This document shows, piece by piece, positions 35,123 through 47,166 of a stretch of 64,000 nucleotides of DNA. This DNA is from Chaetoderma sp. LZ-2023a (taxonomy: Eukaryota > Mollusca > Caudofoveata > Chaetodermatida > Chaetodermatidae). The position numbers and the translations under genes are program-made. The notes beneath the pieces were generated by a model. The model did no database searches and had not been told where the DNA came from. It was given only the letters and a program-made list of their open reading frames with translations. Within the stretch, counting starts at the first letter, position 1; every line of letters starts with the position of its first letter. The stretch spans positions 134,619,731 through 134,683,730 of the forward strand of contig CM067369.1 in NCBI GenBank assembly GCA_034401795.1. The letters run 5' to 3'.

Positions 35123-35789
35123 TTGTGGTGGTCTGCCCAGATCAGAAACAAAGTCACGCACAACTATTTGGAGGAAACGGAAGTCGAGAAACACTGCACA
35201 AAATAGTACTACATGTAATAAGGCAAATAGTGAAAACCAAGGAAATAATAACCAAGAGTACGGCCATGCAAGAAAGTCATTGCCAAGTAATCTTGTACCA
35301 GTAATAATAAAATCAACAGAGACTTCTGCTGCAAAGAAAGCGCATTTGAATTCACAGGACACACAAAACCGTGACAAGATTTATTCAGTCTACCGAACTC
35401 TGCGGTCAAATTCACATCCAGTCGACCTTGTTTCTGGAGTACCTTACATGAACACTGATTCTTGTTTAAGTGTATGTGGTATAGCTGATAGAAATGGTAA
35501 GCGTAAGTTACATATAGCAAGAAGTTCATCAGTTGTGTCTGTAGACGGACAGCAAATTAACAGTAGATTTGAAAGACCTCCTGCAGATGGAAAATATAGT
35601 AAGGGTATTTCACAGAAAGCAGTTAAGATTTCAGCGACAGAAACGTTAAATATAATTGATGCAGGCTCTGAATCTGTGAAAAATAACAAAACATAAACAG
35701 TCATGTGAATCCCTGTGTGTACCAACAACAGACAAAAGTGTGTCACAAAATCAGTCGGACAGCATAGGATCTTGTGCAAACAATAACAG
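35123..35789 (+). CDS. Host gene exon B, unknown protein, one apparent extra A
   Basis: Acceptor AATTTTTCAG ends at 35122; donor AACAG/GTGAGT at 35789/35790. The phase carried from exon A gives CGGLPRSETKSRTTIWRKRK, then SRNTAQNSTT and on without stops to TAA 35694-35696. From about 35690 a frame shifted by one base is open to the donor (QSCESLCVPTTDKSVSQNQS, DSIGSCANNN) with the same Ser/Asn-rich composition. Removing one A from an A-run at 35679-35683 or 35688-35691 joins the two and gives the phase that exon C needs. So one base is probably extra, by assembly error or real mutation. Confidence 0.72.
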
Positions 35790-36860
35790 GTGAGTCAGTA
35801 GTCAACAAAAACTTGATAAGTTTGAAATTATGGCTATCATGCACAACCTCTAGTTGGTGCAAATGGATTTGACTGATGGGTTTGCTAGTAAAAGTTTGAT
35901 GTCTTAAATCTAACATATATACCATGTAATAACTGTTATACTCCATGTACATGGTCAAGCAACTTGACGCAAGTCATCACCTTCTTTGCTCACTTGACTT
36001 TTCAATAAGCTGTTCTCTGAACTCTCTAGTTAGGAGACCTGTCCAGCCATCTGCTCAGATGTATGTCAGTGTATATATTGGCAACAAAAGTTGCACATTT
36101 AAAAAACTTGTTCTTAAAGGACTGACATCATAAACTATTCAAAATGTCTATTGACAACTAATATTCGCATCAGTTAGGAAAATGGCGAGTAGGTCTCAAA
36201 CACCAGTTACATGTAGTTATTGCCCATGGAAATGTACATACATGTAGGTACATGATGTACATGTGTATGACTAGGCAGTCATTTCACAATATAAAAGTTC
36301 CTGACCCTTCTCAGAGGCTTAATTTTTACAGCATTGGTAAACTCACATGTGGCCAAATTCATGAAGAGTTAAATGTGAAAAAATGAGTACATGTACATCA
36401 TCAAGTACATGTAAGTATGGCGTAAGTAAAAATGTTGAAATCTGTATTCACCCACATTAGATGAATGTTTCGTTCCCTCTATCATTAACACTTTAATATC
36501 AGCCAAAAAGGCTTCTGCAGTGGTCTTGAGAAATGTCCATTTGCAGACCAAACGAAGACTATTTTTTTTAATTTACCATTGGAATGACTGGCTCGATAAT
36601 CGAGCCCGTCATTCCAGTATTCAATCAAAAATAGTCTTCTCTTGGCCTGCAAATGGTCATTTTCTATGAGAAAATTGAAATTTTCTTGACCTTGTCTGGT
36701 CTGTAAGTTGGAAAGTCTTCATGAATACAACCCTTGATGACTTACATGTAAATGTACATGTATAGGATAGTTAGTCTTTATTTTATATAAATGCTGTTTG
36801 ATGGGACTTCAAGTTGATACATGCGTCTTCATAATTAAAGGTACATTGACCTTTTTTCAG
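35790..36860. other. Intron B-C; ACATGTAC-rich, one MITE
   Basis: Ordinary intron sequence with many ACATGTAC and GTACATGTA words and the palindromic MITE copy 4 at 36487-36700. Nothing else supported. Confidence 0.6.
36487..36700. mobile_element. Palindromic MITE, copy 4
   Basis: AACACTTTAATATCAGCCAA, then GCAGTGGTCTTGAGAAATG, the arm TCCATTTGCAGACCA, the centre GAATGACTGGCTCGATAATC with CGAGCCCGTCATTCC, and the return arm CTTCTCTTGGCCTGCAAATG. Its outer left part is as complete as copy 1. Confidence 0.8.
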
Positions 36861-36925
36861 GTTACATGTACATGTTCCTGGCATACTGCAAATTGAACCG
36901 AGTTCCTTTTACAAAAAAAGTATTG
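36861..36925 (+). CDS. Host gene exon C (65 bp), unknown protein
   Basis: Acceptor GACCTTTTTTCAG ends at 36860; donor ATTG/GTAAGC after 36925. With the two bases (AG) from exon B it reads RLHVHVPGILQIEPSSFYKK then SI, without stops, and leaves one base (G). That is exactly the phase required by exon D (G + CA = Ala). Too short to find by open-frame length; the case rests on the splice signals and the two-sided phase match. Confidence 0.65.
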
Positions 36926-37019
36926 GTAAGCCTAAGAAGTTTTTGTGTTGGCAGTTCTTGTGCATGTTTTATGTTATTAAGAGTTTTATGTTTTCTGACT
37001 ACATTTGAACTGCTTTGTT

Positions 37020-38100
37020 AGCTCACCTGGTGAGAATCGCCTATTGAGCTTATGCCATGCTGACCATCTGTCTGTCATACGTCAACTGTTGCTTTAAAAT
37101 GTATCTCCTCCTTGACCGTTTGGAAGATTTTAAACAAATTTTCACTAGACGTATCCTGCAAAACATGTACATGTATGGTGATAGGCTTTGGGACATCTAT
37201 TTAGAATTTTGATTGGTTGATTTTTTTTGTGAAAATCCTTTTTGATTTTATAAATTTATGAAAAATGTACTGGAAATTGTCTAAATGCTAGTTTCTCCTG
37301 GTTAATGAATTGCCAGGTTTCAACAAAACTTGACTGTAATGATAACCTATCAAACAAGAATTTTGATTGGTATATTTTCTGTATTTTTCGAAAATTCTCC
37401 AGAAATCCTTTAAAACGTGCATGTATCTCATAAACTGCTAGGCAGATTTCAACCAAATTCGGTTGGAAAGATCCTATGCTGGTAAGCTCCAGAACTTCTA
37501 TTCAGAATTTTGAAATTGTCAACGTTTCTGATCATCAGCTGCTTGACTGATTTCAACCAAATTTGATTATAATGACCCTATTATAAGGACCCTATTATCA
37601 GTCTCCAATATTTATATTCAGAATTTTGATTGCTCTATTTCTTTGGTCAAGACTTAAGATTTTATGATAAATTTACTGGAAATCGTGAAAACGCTTGAAC
37701 TTTACAGATTTCAACCAAATTTGGGTAGTGACTTTATCATCATAGGATCCAGAAGTAATATTCAGAATTTAGTATATGTCTATTGTTGGGTGAAAAAGAT
37801 TTATGAAAAATTTACTGGAAATTACCAAATTGTTTTTTTAACTTTTTCCGGAAGGATTCTAGGGTGATATAGAACTTCCATTTAGAATTTTGATTCAGCA
37901 CTTTTTTGTTGAAAATATTAGATTTTAAGAAGAATTTATCGGAAATTGTCAAATCACTTTCTCTTTAAAGCTTAACTGTTTTCAACCAAATTTGACTAGA
38001 AAGAAAGCTTAAAATTCATATGATTTTAAAAACAACTGATTTGATTGGCAGTCATCTTGGCTTCCTCAAGCCAAAATTTGGACTTTTAGACCATATATGT
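37020..38100 (+). mobile_element. AGCTCACC-family repeat, degenerate copy
   Basis: Head AGCTCACCTGGTGAGAATCG with CTATTGAGCTTATGCCATG. The body modules carry TTTCAACCAAATT(T)GG, TTCAGAATTTTGAT and ATTTACTGGAAATTGTC about six times, spaced 130-190 bp. No clear GGCCTCTTGT tail, so the right limit is approximate. It lies in the large intron C-D. Confidence 0.7.
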
Positions 38101-38629
38101 ACATGTAGCTTTTTCAGTGCTTTGTTTCTAGAAATATGTGGTGGGCTATAAATTGCTCTCCATGATCAATGCTAGGCGAGTGATCACCCCCCCCCCCTGG
38201 TAGAATGAAAATGTGAAAATCTATCAATAACATTATGTTTAGTCAAAATATTCAAATTTTTATTTCAGTTTTAAGATTTGAGGTGAGTGATTAATTGCTC
38301 CCCTGCGATGAAAAGTATACACTGATAAACTGTAGCTCGCCTCAGAAATGAAGCCCTGCTTTTTATATTACTAGCGAAATCTTTAAGGCTCTACTTAGGT
38401 AGACTATGACCTTTCAAGTTTAAATGCCAGTGTTCTGTGTGAACGATACAGGCTTCCATTTTCAAGACATGCAAATTACAGTTATTATGCTTCTTTTTGT
38501 TGTCATTTCTGCTAATTTGATTTCCTTTATTGTAGTTTTTATCTTGCATTTTCACGAAGTTGAAAAACAGAGATTTTGGGAGAGGGTGGAAAAATGTTGG
38601 TGTTGGTGTCTGCTCTGGTTAAGCTTTTT

Positions 38630-39260
38630 TTAAATGACATTTGCACCCCTAAGGGTTCATCCGAATTTAAAAAAAACTTCACAGATGTGTTCTCTGCAAT
38701 GCTTAGGACTAGTTTACGTCAAAACTATATCAATTTTTGAAATTTTTCTTTATTTTTTTCAGGTTTTAACATTAAATGATTTTTGTGTCCAGGTTAATGT
38801 TATTCCTATGGTTACGCTTTTTAAAAATGACATTTGCACCCGCAAGGGGTCATCAGATTTTTTAAAAACCTTCACAGATGTGTTCTATACCATGCTTAGG
38901 ACTTGTCCATATGAAAAAGAAATTGATTTTCAAATTTTGTAAAAAAACATTTTGATCTTTGAACTTTGACTATTTTATGCCTTATTTGTATCCAATTTAT
39001 ACTCATTAGTTTTTTGGTTAAACGTTTTTAAAATGGCATTTGCACCTACAAGGGGTCATCAGATTTTAAAAAAAACCTTCAAGGATGTTTTCTATACCAT
39101 GCTTAGGACTTGTTCACATAAAAAGTAAATTGATTTTCAAAAACTTTGCTTATCTTTTCGGCATTTGAACTTTGATAATTTTATGGCTGATTTGCATCCA
39201 GGTTATATGTATTATGCTGTGGTTAAGGTTTTTTCAAATGACAATTTAATCAGCAAAGAC
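38630..39260. repeat. Tandem repeat, unit about 195-205 bp
   Basis: Three to four units begin AAATGACATTTGCACC(C) near 38633, 38826, 39032 and 39236. They share AAGGGGTCATCAGATTTT, CTTCACAGATGTGTTCT and CCATGCTTAGGACTTGT. Identity falls towards the last unit. Non-coding. Confidence 0.8.
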
Positions 39261-39264
39261 TTGG

Positions 39265-39870
39265 TATTTGAAACTTGAAACCTTGGGGATGATTATACCT
39301 ATTGGCAAGGGTGGGCATGGCACTTTTGGAATTTTGTTCTTTCCCTACCCCCCCCCCCCAAATGGCTCACCCCAGGGGTCAAAGGGTCAAAATTGGCAAG
39401 CAATTATCGATTGTAATGCAACTCCTGGAACATTTCAGATAGAAACTTGAAACTTTAGGGATGATTGCACATATGGGATGTGCATGACACTTTGGAATTT
39501 TGGCATGATCCCAGGGGTAGGGAATGTGGGGTAAAAATTTAAATCTTTCCAAAGGTTGTCATGTCGCATATCATTTTCAAGCCAATGATGAGTAGACTAC
39601 AGCACAAGAAATTATTTGGATATTTGGTCAAACTGAGTGTAGTGGGCGGGGTCAAAAGTGGGCACCAATCGATTGTAATGCGACTCCTAGACCATTTCAG
39701 ATGGAAACTTGAAACTTTGGGGATGATTGCACATATGGCCAGGGATGTGCATGACACTTGGAATTTTGGTATGACCACATCCCTGGGGGTGGGGAATGTG
39801 GGGTAAAAAATAAAAATTTTCCACAGGTCATATCATTTTTAAGCCAATGATGAGTAGATTACAGTACAAG
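39265..39870. repeat. Tandem repeat, unit about 260 bp
   Basis: Units share GAAACTTGAAACTTT(A/G)GGGA, TGATTGCACATATGG, GTGCATGACACTT, GGGGTAGGGAATGTGGGGTA and AAGCCAATGATGAGTAGA. Two units are near complete (39446 and 39707) and an altered one precedes them (39265). Directly adjoins the array at 38630-39260. Confidence 0.8.
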
Positions 39871-39892
39871 GAATTATTTTGATGTTGGGTAG

Positions 39893-40010
39893 GCTTGCGC
39901 GATTTTTGCTTTGAAACATCGCTATCGATTTTATAAAAAAAATCACGATTTTCGACTAAATCGTAGGTCCAAATTCCCAAAAGTATAAACCGAGGTAACG
40001 TGACTTGATT
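39893..40010. mobile_element. Possible hAT-like element end
   Basis: TAGGCTTGCGCGATTTTTGC, then AACATCGCTATCGATTTT and ATCACGATTTTCG, resembles the left end of hAT-type MITEs. The right end was not found, so this is tentative. Confidence 0.3.
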
Positions 40011-41757
40011 CTGGAAAGTTGAAAAAAATGATACAAAAATAGCACAAAATTTTCATGCGACGTATTCTAACCATCCTACGTCTATGCTTAATGTATACCT
40101 TATATCCATCATTGCTGGAGTGAAATTATTAATTGGGGCCACCTAAATATTGTGTATAGTTTAATAAACATTATTTATTTCATCAAAATTTGAGAAAAAA
40201 TGTCACAGAGAAAAAATAAATTACATGATGTGTCAGCTTCCGTTTATAGCCTCCCTTTGAGGACGATTTTAGGTCATTACCGGAGTAACGCGAAGACGCT
40301 AATATTAGTACCCGGGGAGATACTGCGCAGTCCACATACATAGGACGGTAGCTTTGAGTAGGTACAAGTGTAACGGCGTAAACTCGTCCTGTAGTGCAGT
40401 TTATAGTTGCTTTCAGAATGTACTATTTGCATTTAAGAGTAATCAACAGGCGGGTCCTGCGGCAGCGGGATCCTGCGGTAACTTAAAAATGTGAGATATT
40501 GGTATCTTCTGATACTTCTTGTTTTCCATAATTTTGGCCAATTTATTTTTGTTATAGAGCACGGATCGTCCGACGCTTGGCTACACTTGGTCAAGCAAGG
40601 GCGCAGTCTAGCGCATGCAGCCAGAGCGAGCTGGCACATGCGGAATAACATAATAATGTGTGGAGTTCCATAAGGCACGCTCTGCGCATGAGCGCGGCTG
40701 CTTGCCAGATGTGGAAATTGACCAATGTTGCAGACACTTTATAGGGTGGCTACTTCGATTAGCACCGCTGATGATTTTTCTGAAATCATTAATACGCGGC
40801 CGATTCCGATGAAATTAAAGCCCATCGGAATCAAAATCGGACCCGTATTGCCGGAGATATCATAATATACAAAAATCCATATACAGTATTCTCTCCCTGC
40901 TATAAGCTCATCCACGCGCATCGACTCTGTGTTACTCCTGGTAACACAGCATGAACCCTTGGAAACGTGGGTCAATAACCAGAGATAAAACTCGCTGATG
41001 TCACTGGCTCTGGAAAGTATAAAAGGGAAAAATTCTGAGATGTTCAGTAGTTGGGCCAGATAAGAACTCTGATACAGATCTTGTCCATAAGGATTCTTCT
41101 CTTCAAATGGTGTGCTTTACGCCGCCATCTAAATTACATGTATTCTAAAAACTTACAAAATTCCGCCAACAATGACTTACTACAACTAACTAAGAGTGTG
41201 TCTCACCGAACACAATTGACGTAGATTGTTAGAGATTAAGATTTCGTCCCGCCATCAAACGCTCGACGTAGCTTGTCATGTAAGCTACAGGAATAAGTTC
41301 CAATTTCGACAACAATCTTTGAGAGAGCAACTGGTGCCTTTTTGTTCGACCAACGTTGTGATTCTCATTCTAGCCAATAAACGACCTGGCCTATCAAAAC
41401 TTTGTCAGGAAGGTACACTCCTTGTACCTAACAACTCTCAGCTTGGGAATACATCTACCAAGCATCTAATAGTGCCAGGTAATATTCGAATCCGCCAATA
41501 TAGCTCGTTTTTCTATTATAACACTAAACTGTGATAATTTAAACGCTGAGCTCGCCAATTCTTGACCAGCTCAGAATAGTTATTAGTAATCTGCTGTCTG
41601 ATGCGACCTCCTTATTAGACTGTATAGCGCTGTAACGGCGAGTGCCATCCTTACGTCGAATTAATGTAGACGTAATTGGTCAGTCTTGACCAATATTATC
41701 TTATATTGTATAGACTGTAATGGCGAGTGCCATCCTTTTTAAAGGGGAAATGATGAT
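40011..41757. other. No gene seen
   Basis: About 1.7 kb within intron C-D without a supported gene. Noted: GTATAAAAGGG near 41018, which resembles a TATA box, and two copies of GGCGAGTGCCATCCTT (41638 and 41722) at 84-bp spacing. The region could belong to the gypsy-like fossil downstream, but this is not shown. Confidence 0.4.
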
Positions 41758-42442
41758 TGTTTTCTTCGATCAATATTTACCATTATATTACTCTTTATAT
41801 TACTTTTGATAATACAAGCTAGCTTGCTAGCTGCTCTAGGAATCTAGCTAGATTTAGAAAGCTTTACTGGCTCCTGGAACCGGGTACCCGGTTCCCAACA
41901 ACAGGGTACCCATTTGCCAGTGAGGCTCTTTCTTGTTTGCATAGGAACAAGAGCATACATGCTTTTTGCATTTGGAGATCTTTAGAGTTTTCTGAAGAGT
42001 TTCTTATGTGTTTTCTGTGACAATTTGTTAGCTATTTATTCGCTTCAAGGATTTATCATGGAAGGAGCCGCTGAATCTCAGGTTGTATTCTTTCATGTTA
42101 TTCTCTAGCATATATGGAGACTTAGGTCTCTAAAATTTTCTCTGTGTCACATGTTCCAATTTCTGACCCCGAATCTGGGACATGTGGTGACAACGAAATA
42201 TGCCAGATTGAATGTCTTCTTAACAGCGATCAGAAGTAATATGAAATGGGGTTTTGGCTGTACAGTGTTTTTAACATGAAAATCGGCTGATGTCGTTCTC
42301 CATATTATCCGAGCTGGTGATGTCACACCCGTGTTGTTTCTCAGATTTTTATGATGAAGAAAATGTTTCATGTTTTCGCGCATCTTGTTCTGGGTGCTGC
42401 GTACTTTTTGTACCGGAAAACTTTGGAATTATGTCAAGTTTT
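41758..42442 (+). mobile_element. DIRS relic: left end and leader only
   Basis: Resembles the left terminal repeat and leader of elements 1 and 2 (TTTCTTCGATCAATATTTAC, GAAAGCTTTACTGGCTCCTG, AACCGGGTACCCGG, GCATCTTGTTCTGGGTGCTG, CGTACTTTTTGTACCGGAAA), but much more diverged, so an older insertion or a sister subfamily. Nothing of the coding part follows. It lies in intron C-D of the host gene. Confidence 0.82.
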
Positions 42443-42859
42443 GCATTGTAATCTGTGTCACTAAAGTAATATTAGCTATAGTGAACTGAATAGAAATCAC
42501 TTATTTAAAGCAACTGCATATACATTGTATTGTATCACAAAATTTGGTTGAAAATGGGAAAAATCTAATTTTTTGTCGTTTTTCGCAACCCCTAAGACAC
42601 CCCAAAAACATTTCAACACCTAACGATTGTTATTTTCCTCAATTCTTGGGACCAGACTACTAGAATAGAAAGATCTAGTATTGTGAGCGCTGTATTCAAT
42701 GAGACACGATGCTTCAAACATTGGATTTTCGCTCCAAATTTTCATCAGTTTTAGACAAAGGGGTCTTTGAGAGGCCGGTTTTCGAAAAATATTTTACATA
42801 CTGTATCACTATAATATTTAGAATCCCCACCGAAATCATCCATATGCTGACTCTGACAA

Positions 42860-45042
42860 AGTTTGAAGAAAATCCGAGACGATGAGTTGATTGGCACTGG
42901 TCTTTCTTATATGGAATTGACCCAGCTGGCGCCTGATGTGGGGCCGACCAATTCACTAGAACCACCATGTCCATGGAAACACAGCTTAACCCTAGCAATG
43001 ATGACCATACATCATTGCCACTGGTTAATTTGCGCCCACCAATCTATTCAGACAATTTCGCCTATTTACCTTATGAAGAAATTCATCAAGAAAATAGGCC
43101 TGGCCCTATACAGCCATTTCAAAATAATTGGCGAAATTACAGCCCCATCAGCGAAGCTGCCTTTATGGACGCTTCATGTGCTAATTTGTCAAACTTGACA
43201 CTTTCTGAGGGAGGCAACACGCCGACCCCAGATTTTGAGTACTGTTCACTCCAAGGACAGAATCCTTCACACCCCGTACATCGACCACGGCTTTCGTCTT
43301 TGGATGCAAGATGGCAGCTGCCCTCAACGGAAATGTTTGACCTACGAACAGTTTTACCTATACCACGCACCTCTTCACCTCTGCCAAGACAGTCACGATG
43401 AGCGACAAGAACTTGGCAGAACTGGCGAAGGGATCCCGACATGCACGACACCCATGTAATAGTGCTAGCACACACCCTGAGTGGCCCGCCACCTTTCAGA
43501 GAACAGCCCACTCAGCGTCTAGATAAATGAATATGGCCTATAAACAATCAACTACGTCACAGCGAACTCCCAATACGCAGACCCATCCCAATCCACGCAC
43601 ATACGCTCTCTGATGAAGCAATTGACTTAGCTGTCCCGAAACATCATCATAACGCAGCACTCACACAACACCATCCACCTACATACATACAAATGTACTA
43701 GCATACAAACAGTGTGTGCCAGAACCGCCGAGCTTTCACACGGCAACATCCGAGTCATCCTTCCCCCTGAGTTTAGTGGCAAAGGCGACTGGGAAAACTA
43801 TCGTTGCTAGTTCGAGATAATTTCTTGAACAAATGGATGGAGTAACTAGTAGATGGGGGAGTACCTTGCTGCCAAACTATCTGATAACAACCCTCACTGC
43901 CACTATTACTGCACTGGGGAACACACAGATGTACTCCCCTTACGTGTTTTGAGTGAGGCAAGTCCGGACATTGGCGAGAGTAATGTCCTCTACGGCCGCT
44001 CTCACAACCTGCCATTACCGGCCAACCCGCCATACCGGCAAAAGAATCGTCAAACTTCAACAGGTACTGAGCTCTCAGTCAGCACAGTGCTCTCGCTCGG
44101 AGCAGAAACGATTCTGTAATTGCTGACACATACTCAGACATAAATACATGTAGCACACACACACTCATACAGTTAACATAGTAAACAACGCCAGCCCTCA
44201 CACCATGTTAATGGCTCCTCAGACTTCGGCATCCGTGGCAAATAATATACCTATGACGCTGACACCCTCCCCCGCACAAGTATTGGCTGACCACCATCAA
44301 GCTGGCAGCAAACGACTATCCATCCTCCGCAAAACTGCTATCGTCAGCACTAACGAATCCACACCTAAATTTATATATACGCAGAGACTAGCTAATGTGG
44401 CGATGAATTTACAGCATCCATTAGTGGTCTGCCAATCTCCAACCATGCACCAACACCATCCAGTAGTGACAGTAATGCTGTATCAGAGTATCAACCTTCC
44501 GCGTCTGAATGGATCAGAAAGATAGGGCACAACAATAGATATAAACCTGTCCCCAGGCAATGTTTCTGCTGCGCCTCTAAGCGGCACAGTATGTCGCAAC
44601 GAGCTAAATGGGCTCACCAGTTTTACGGCCCGCAAGCCACTGACCATCGTCTAGCAATGGCTACTGCCACAAACACCCTGGAAACGTCACCACCGATGTC
44701 TCCAGTCACCATAACACTACGGCACTGGCTACATCAAAACAGAATAGTCAACAACGCCGACAAGCTGGGCCATTCATAACAAAGCTGCCCTTAACATTAA
44801 TGGACACCATTGCCAAACAAGCTGTTCGTATAGAAAATCCGTCAGATAAAGAAGAGGAGAAACTACCTAGTGGAATACTAGAAACTCTTCCTCATCCTCT
44901 TCGCCAGACGATCTATAAATGGGACTGTCTTTTTGGCGGGATTGCCACCAGTGCGACTGTAGACACTGGTGCCTCCATTACTACGCGTATTTATGAAAAT
45001 ATTCGGCCAGCTAATAAACCCCCGTTACGTGCACATTTTTAT
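42860..45042 (+). mobile_element. Gypsy-like LTR retrotransposon fossil, Gag-protease part
   Basis: Plus-strand sequence with a Gag-like region (near 43750, PPEFSGKGDWENYR), a zinc-knuckle-like CFCCASKRHS near 44560, and an aspartic-protease active-site motif VDTGASITTRIYENI near 44960. It stops where the AGCTCACC repeat begins at 45043, with no reverse transcriptase and no LTR recognised. Heavily decayed, with many breaks, so an old insertion. It lies inside intron C-D. Confidence 0.72.
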
Positions 45043-45505
45043 GTCACCTAAGTGAGCTTATGTCGTGGCGACCGTCCGTCAACTTTTTCTTTAATCGACG
45101 CAAGAACCACGGTCAATTTCAATTATGTTTTGCATGAAGCATCCTTAGGGCATAGGGATCCAAGTTCGTTCAAACGAAGCCGATTGGCCAATTTGGCTGG
45201 CGGCCATCTTGGATTTTTGGTGGACCAATTCAAAACTCATGAAATATCATCTAGGGCAAGGGTTGAACCAAGTTTATTCAAGAGAGCTTGAGTGGCCAAA
45301 TATTTCGGCGGCCATCTTGGATGACCTAGTTTTCTGAAAACTACTTCTCCAGAACCACCAAAGGGATAAGGCTGAAATTTGGGAGATATGATTAGGGACT
45401 AAGGGCAATTAAGCTTTGTTCAAGCGAAGTCAATCAGTAAAAAAACATGGCTGCAGTGAGCCAATCAAAATGTAGCGTGTTTGGCGGCCATATTGTGTTT
45501 AATTA

Positions 45506-47166
45506 TACACCTGTGCGAAAGTTAAGCACCACCCTATTTTTACGCACATGCGAGGGTATATTCATGTGCTATGAAGAAAGCAATAGCATAAACATTTATG
45601 TACCCATCCATCTTAGTGCAAGAGGTAATAATGCAACTAGAGGAATGCTGATTATGATGGTGGGGAAACACTGTATGTTTTTGTCTGAACTTGAAAACGA
45701 GGCCTGAATATGGTTACGTTGACACAACTGACAACTATTGCCCTACAGTTGACACACGTGGCTAGATTGTCATTAATGGTGTCTGAAAACGAAGTTTAAC
45801 ATCTGTGCACGAGTTTGAGATTGTCATTATTAATACCGGGTATATCCACCTTGTGCCTGGATGACGGCCTGGACACGACGTCTCATGCTGGTCACCAACC
45901 GACTGATACGCCATTGTGGTATTCGTTGCCATTCAAGATGGAGTGCGTCTGTTAATTCCTGTAGGTTCTGCACAGGAGGATCCCTCCTTCTCACCATGTT
46001 TCCCAGAATGTCCCAGATATGCTCAATAGGGTTCATGTCAGGGCTCCTTGCTGGCCATGGTAGGGTTTCGATGGCATTCTGGCGGAGGTATTCATGCACA
46101 GCTCTAGCACGATGTGGTCGGGCGTTGTCATCCATGAATATAGGGTGGGTTCCAGGTGCATGATTTACAAAATGAGGGACCACAACTCTATCCAGTATGG
46201 AATCTTGATATCTTTGTCCATTTAGTGTTCCAGGTACAGTCAACAGATCCAGCTTACAATCAAATGAGATGCACCCCCATATCATAACAGAACCTCCACC
46301 AAATGGAACTTCTTCCATGATGTTACGTTGGTTGTACGCCGTGCGTCTGGACCTCCATACACGAGTTCGACCATCTGTGGCATGAAGCAGGAACCGACTT
46401 TCACCGGACCAGTGTACCCGTCTCCAGGATCTCATGTTCCAGTGTCTTCTTTCGTTGCACCACCTCAGACGCTCCTCTTTGTGGTGTGCAGTGAGGAGAG
46501 GACGTCTGACAGGTCTCCTAGCTTTCATGCCAGCAGCATACAGTCTCCTTTTGACGGTAGACATTGACACTCTATTGCACGTTTCCCATTGCTGGCTGAG
46601 CACTCTGCTGTTGGTGAATGGAGATCTCCTAACAAGGCGTACTAGGGCTCGATCATCACGGGCAGTAGTCCTCTTCGGTCTTCCAGATCTAGGCCTGTCC
46701 TTCACCTCGTTAGTTTGCCCATGTTTTGCAATCAAACTACTGATTACAGTATGGTTAATGTTCAGCTGTCTGCCAATCTCTCTGCATGACATACCAGTGG
46801 TATGCATGCCTATGATTTGCCATTTCACACGATCACTTAACCTTCGTCTTGCCATAGCGGTTCACAATCAAGAGCTAATTCTCTCTGTACAAATAAACCA
46901 CGGTCATGAACACAAAATTCCTAATCTTGTCGCCTAAATCTGTATGTAATGTTCTACACCTCAAACTGGACTTTTACATAACTGAACACGTGTGCTGTTT
47001 CCCGCCACGCATGGACATCAAGCGGCGTGAAGTCATGCATGCATGTGCATTTCGTATTTGGAATTATGTCAGCTAACGCGGGGACAAAAATTATGGCAGC
47101 CTAGTTGTACCATCATGTTTCTACGTTCTATTGTTTTTGCTGGTGCTTAACTTTTGCACAGGTGTA
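45506..47166 (-). mobile_element. Tc1-like DNA transposon, copy 2
   Basis: 1,661 bp with inverted termini TACACCTGTGC(G/A)AAAGTTAA, flanked by TA (45504-45505 and 47167-47168). The gene runs on the minus strand. It is the same family as 954-2587, with only scattered substitutions apart from the two deletions in that copy. It carries a full-length transposase frame, but with an active-site substitution (see the CDS). The few differences between the copies and their terminal repeats indicate a young family. Confidence 0.96.
45830..46855 (-). CDS. Tc1-like transposase, 341 aa, first catalytic Asp replaced
   Basis: Uninterrupted from ATG (46855) to TAA (45830-45832), the usual Tc1/mariner length. 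Residues 1-60 form the paired-like DNA-binding region (SDRVKWQIIGMHTTGMSC, REIGRQLNINHTVISS), with an AT-hook-like SGRPKR at 58-62. The DDE domain has MDDNARPHRA (Asp243) and SPDMNPIEHIW (Glu278), 34 residues apart. The first acidic position, in WS-D-ES of the family, is Gly151 here (codon 46403-46405, GGT); copy 1 has GAT. Without that metal ligand, cutting activity is not expected. DNA binding should remain, so the product could act as a repressor or titrator of the family (inference). Confidence 0.93.
   Translation of the reverse strand: MARRRLSDRVKWQIIGMHTTGMSCREIGRQLNINHTVISSLIAKHGQTNEVKDRPRSGRPKRTTARDDRALVRLVRRSPFTNSRVLSQQWETCNRVSMSTVKRRLYAAGMKARRPVRRPLLTAHHKEERLRWCNERRHWNMRSWRRVHWSGESRFLLHATDGRTRVWRSRRTAYNQRNIMEEVPFGGGSVMIWGCISFDCKLDLLTVPGTLNGQRYQDSILDRVVVPHFVNHAPGTHPIFMDDNARPHRARAVHEYLRQNAIETLPWPARSPDMNPIEHIWDILGNMVRRRDPPVQNLQELTDALHLEWQRIPQWRISRLVTSMRRRVQAVIQAQGGYTRY

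Noticed and set aside
34815-35304. Open frames of 62-93 codons in introns A-B and nearby
   Set aside because: Frame, composition and position do not fit splice signals; only the frame of 35123-35789 does.
40970-41060. TATAAAAG at about 41018 as a host promoter
   Set aside because: No downstream exon in phase with the host gene. It may belong to an old retroelement but cannot be assigned.
41226-41534. 102-codon plus-strand frame
   Set aside because: No recognisable motif and no support from neighbours.
42967-43401. 144-codon frame as a host exon
   Set aside because: It lacks splice signals in phase with the host gene and adjoins Gag- and protease-like remnants, so it is grouped with the gypsy-like fossil.
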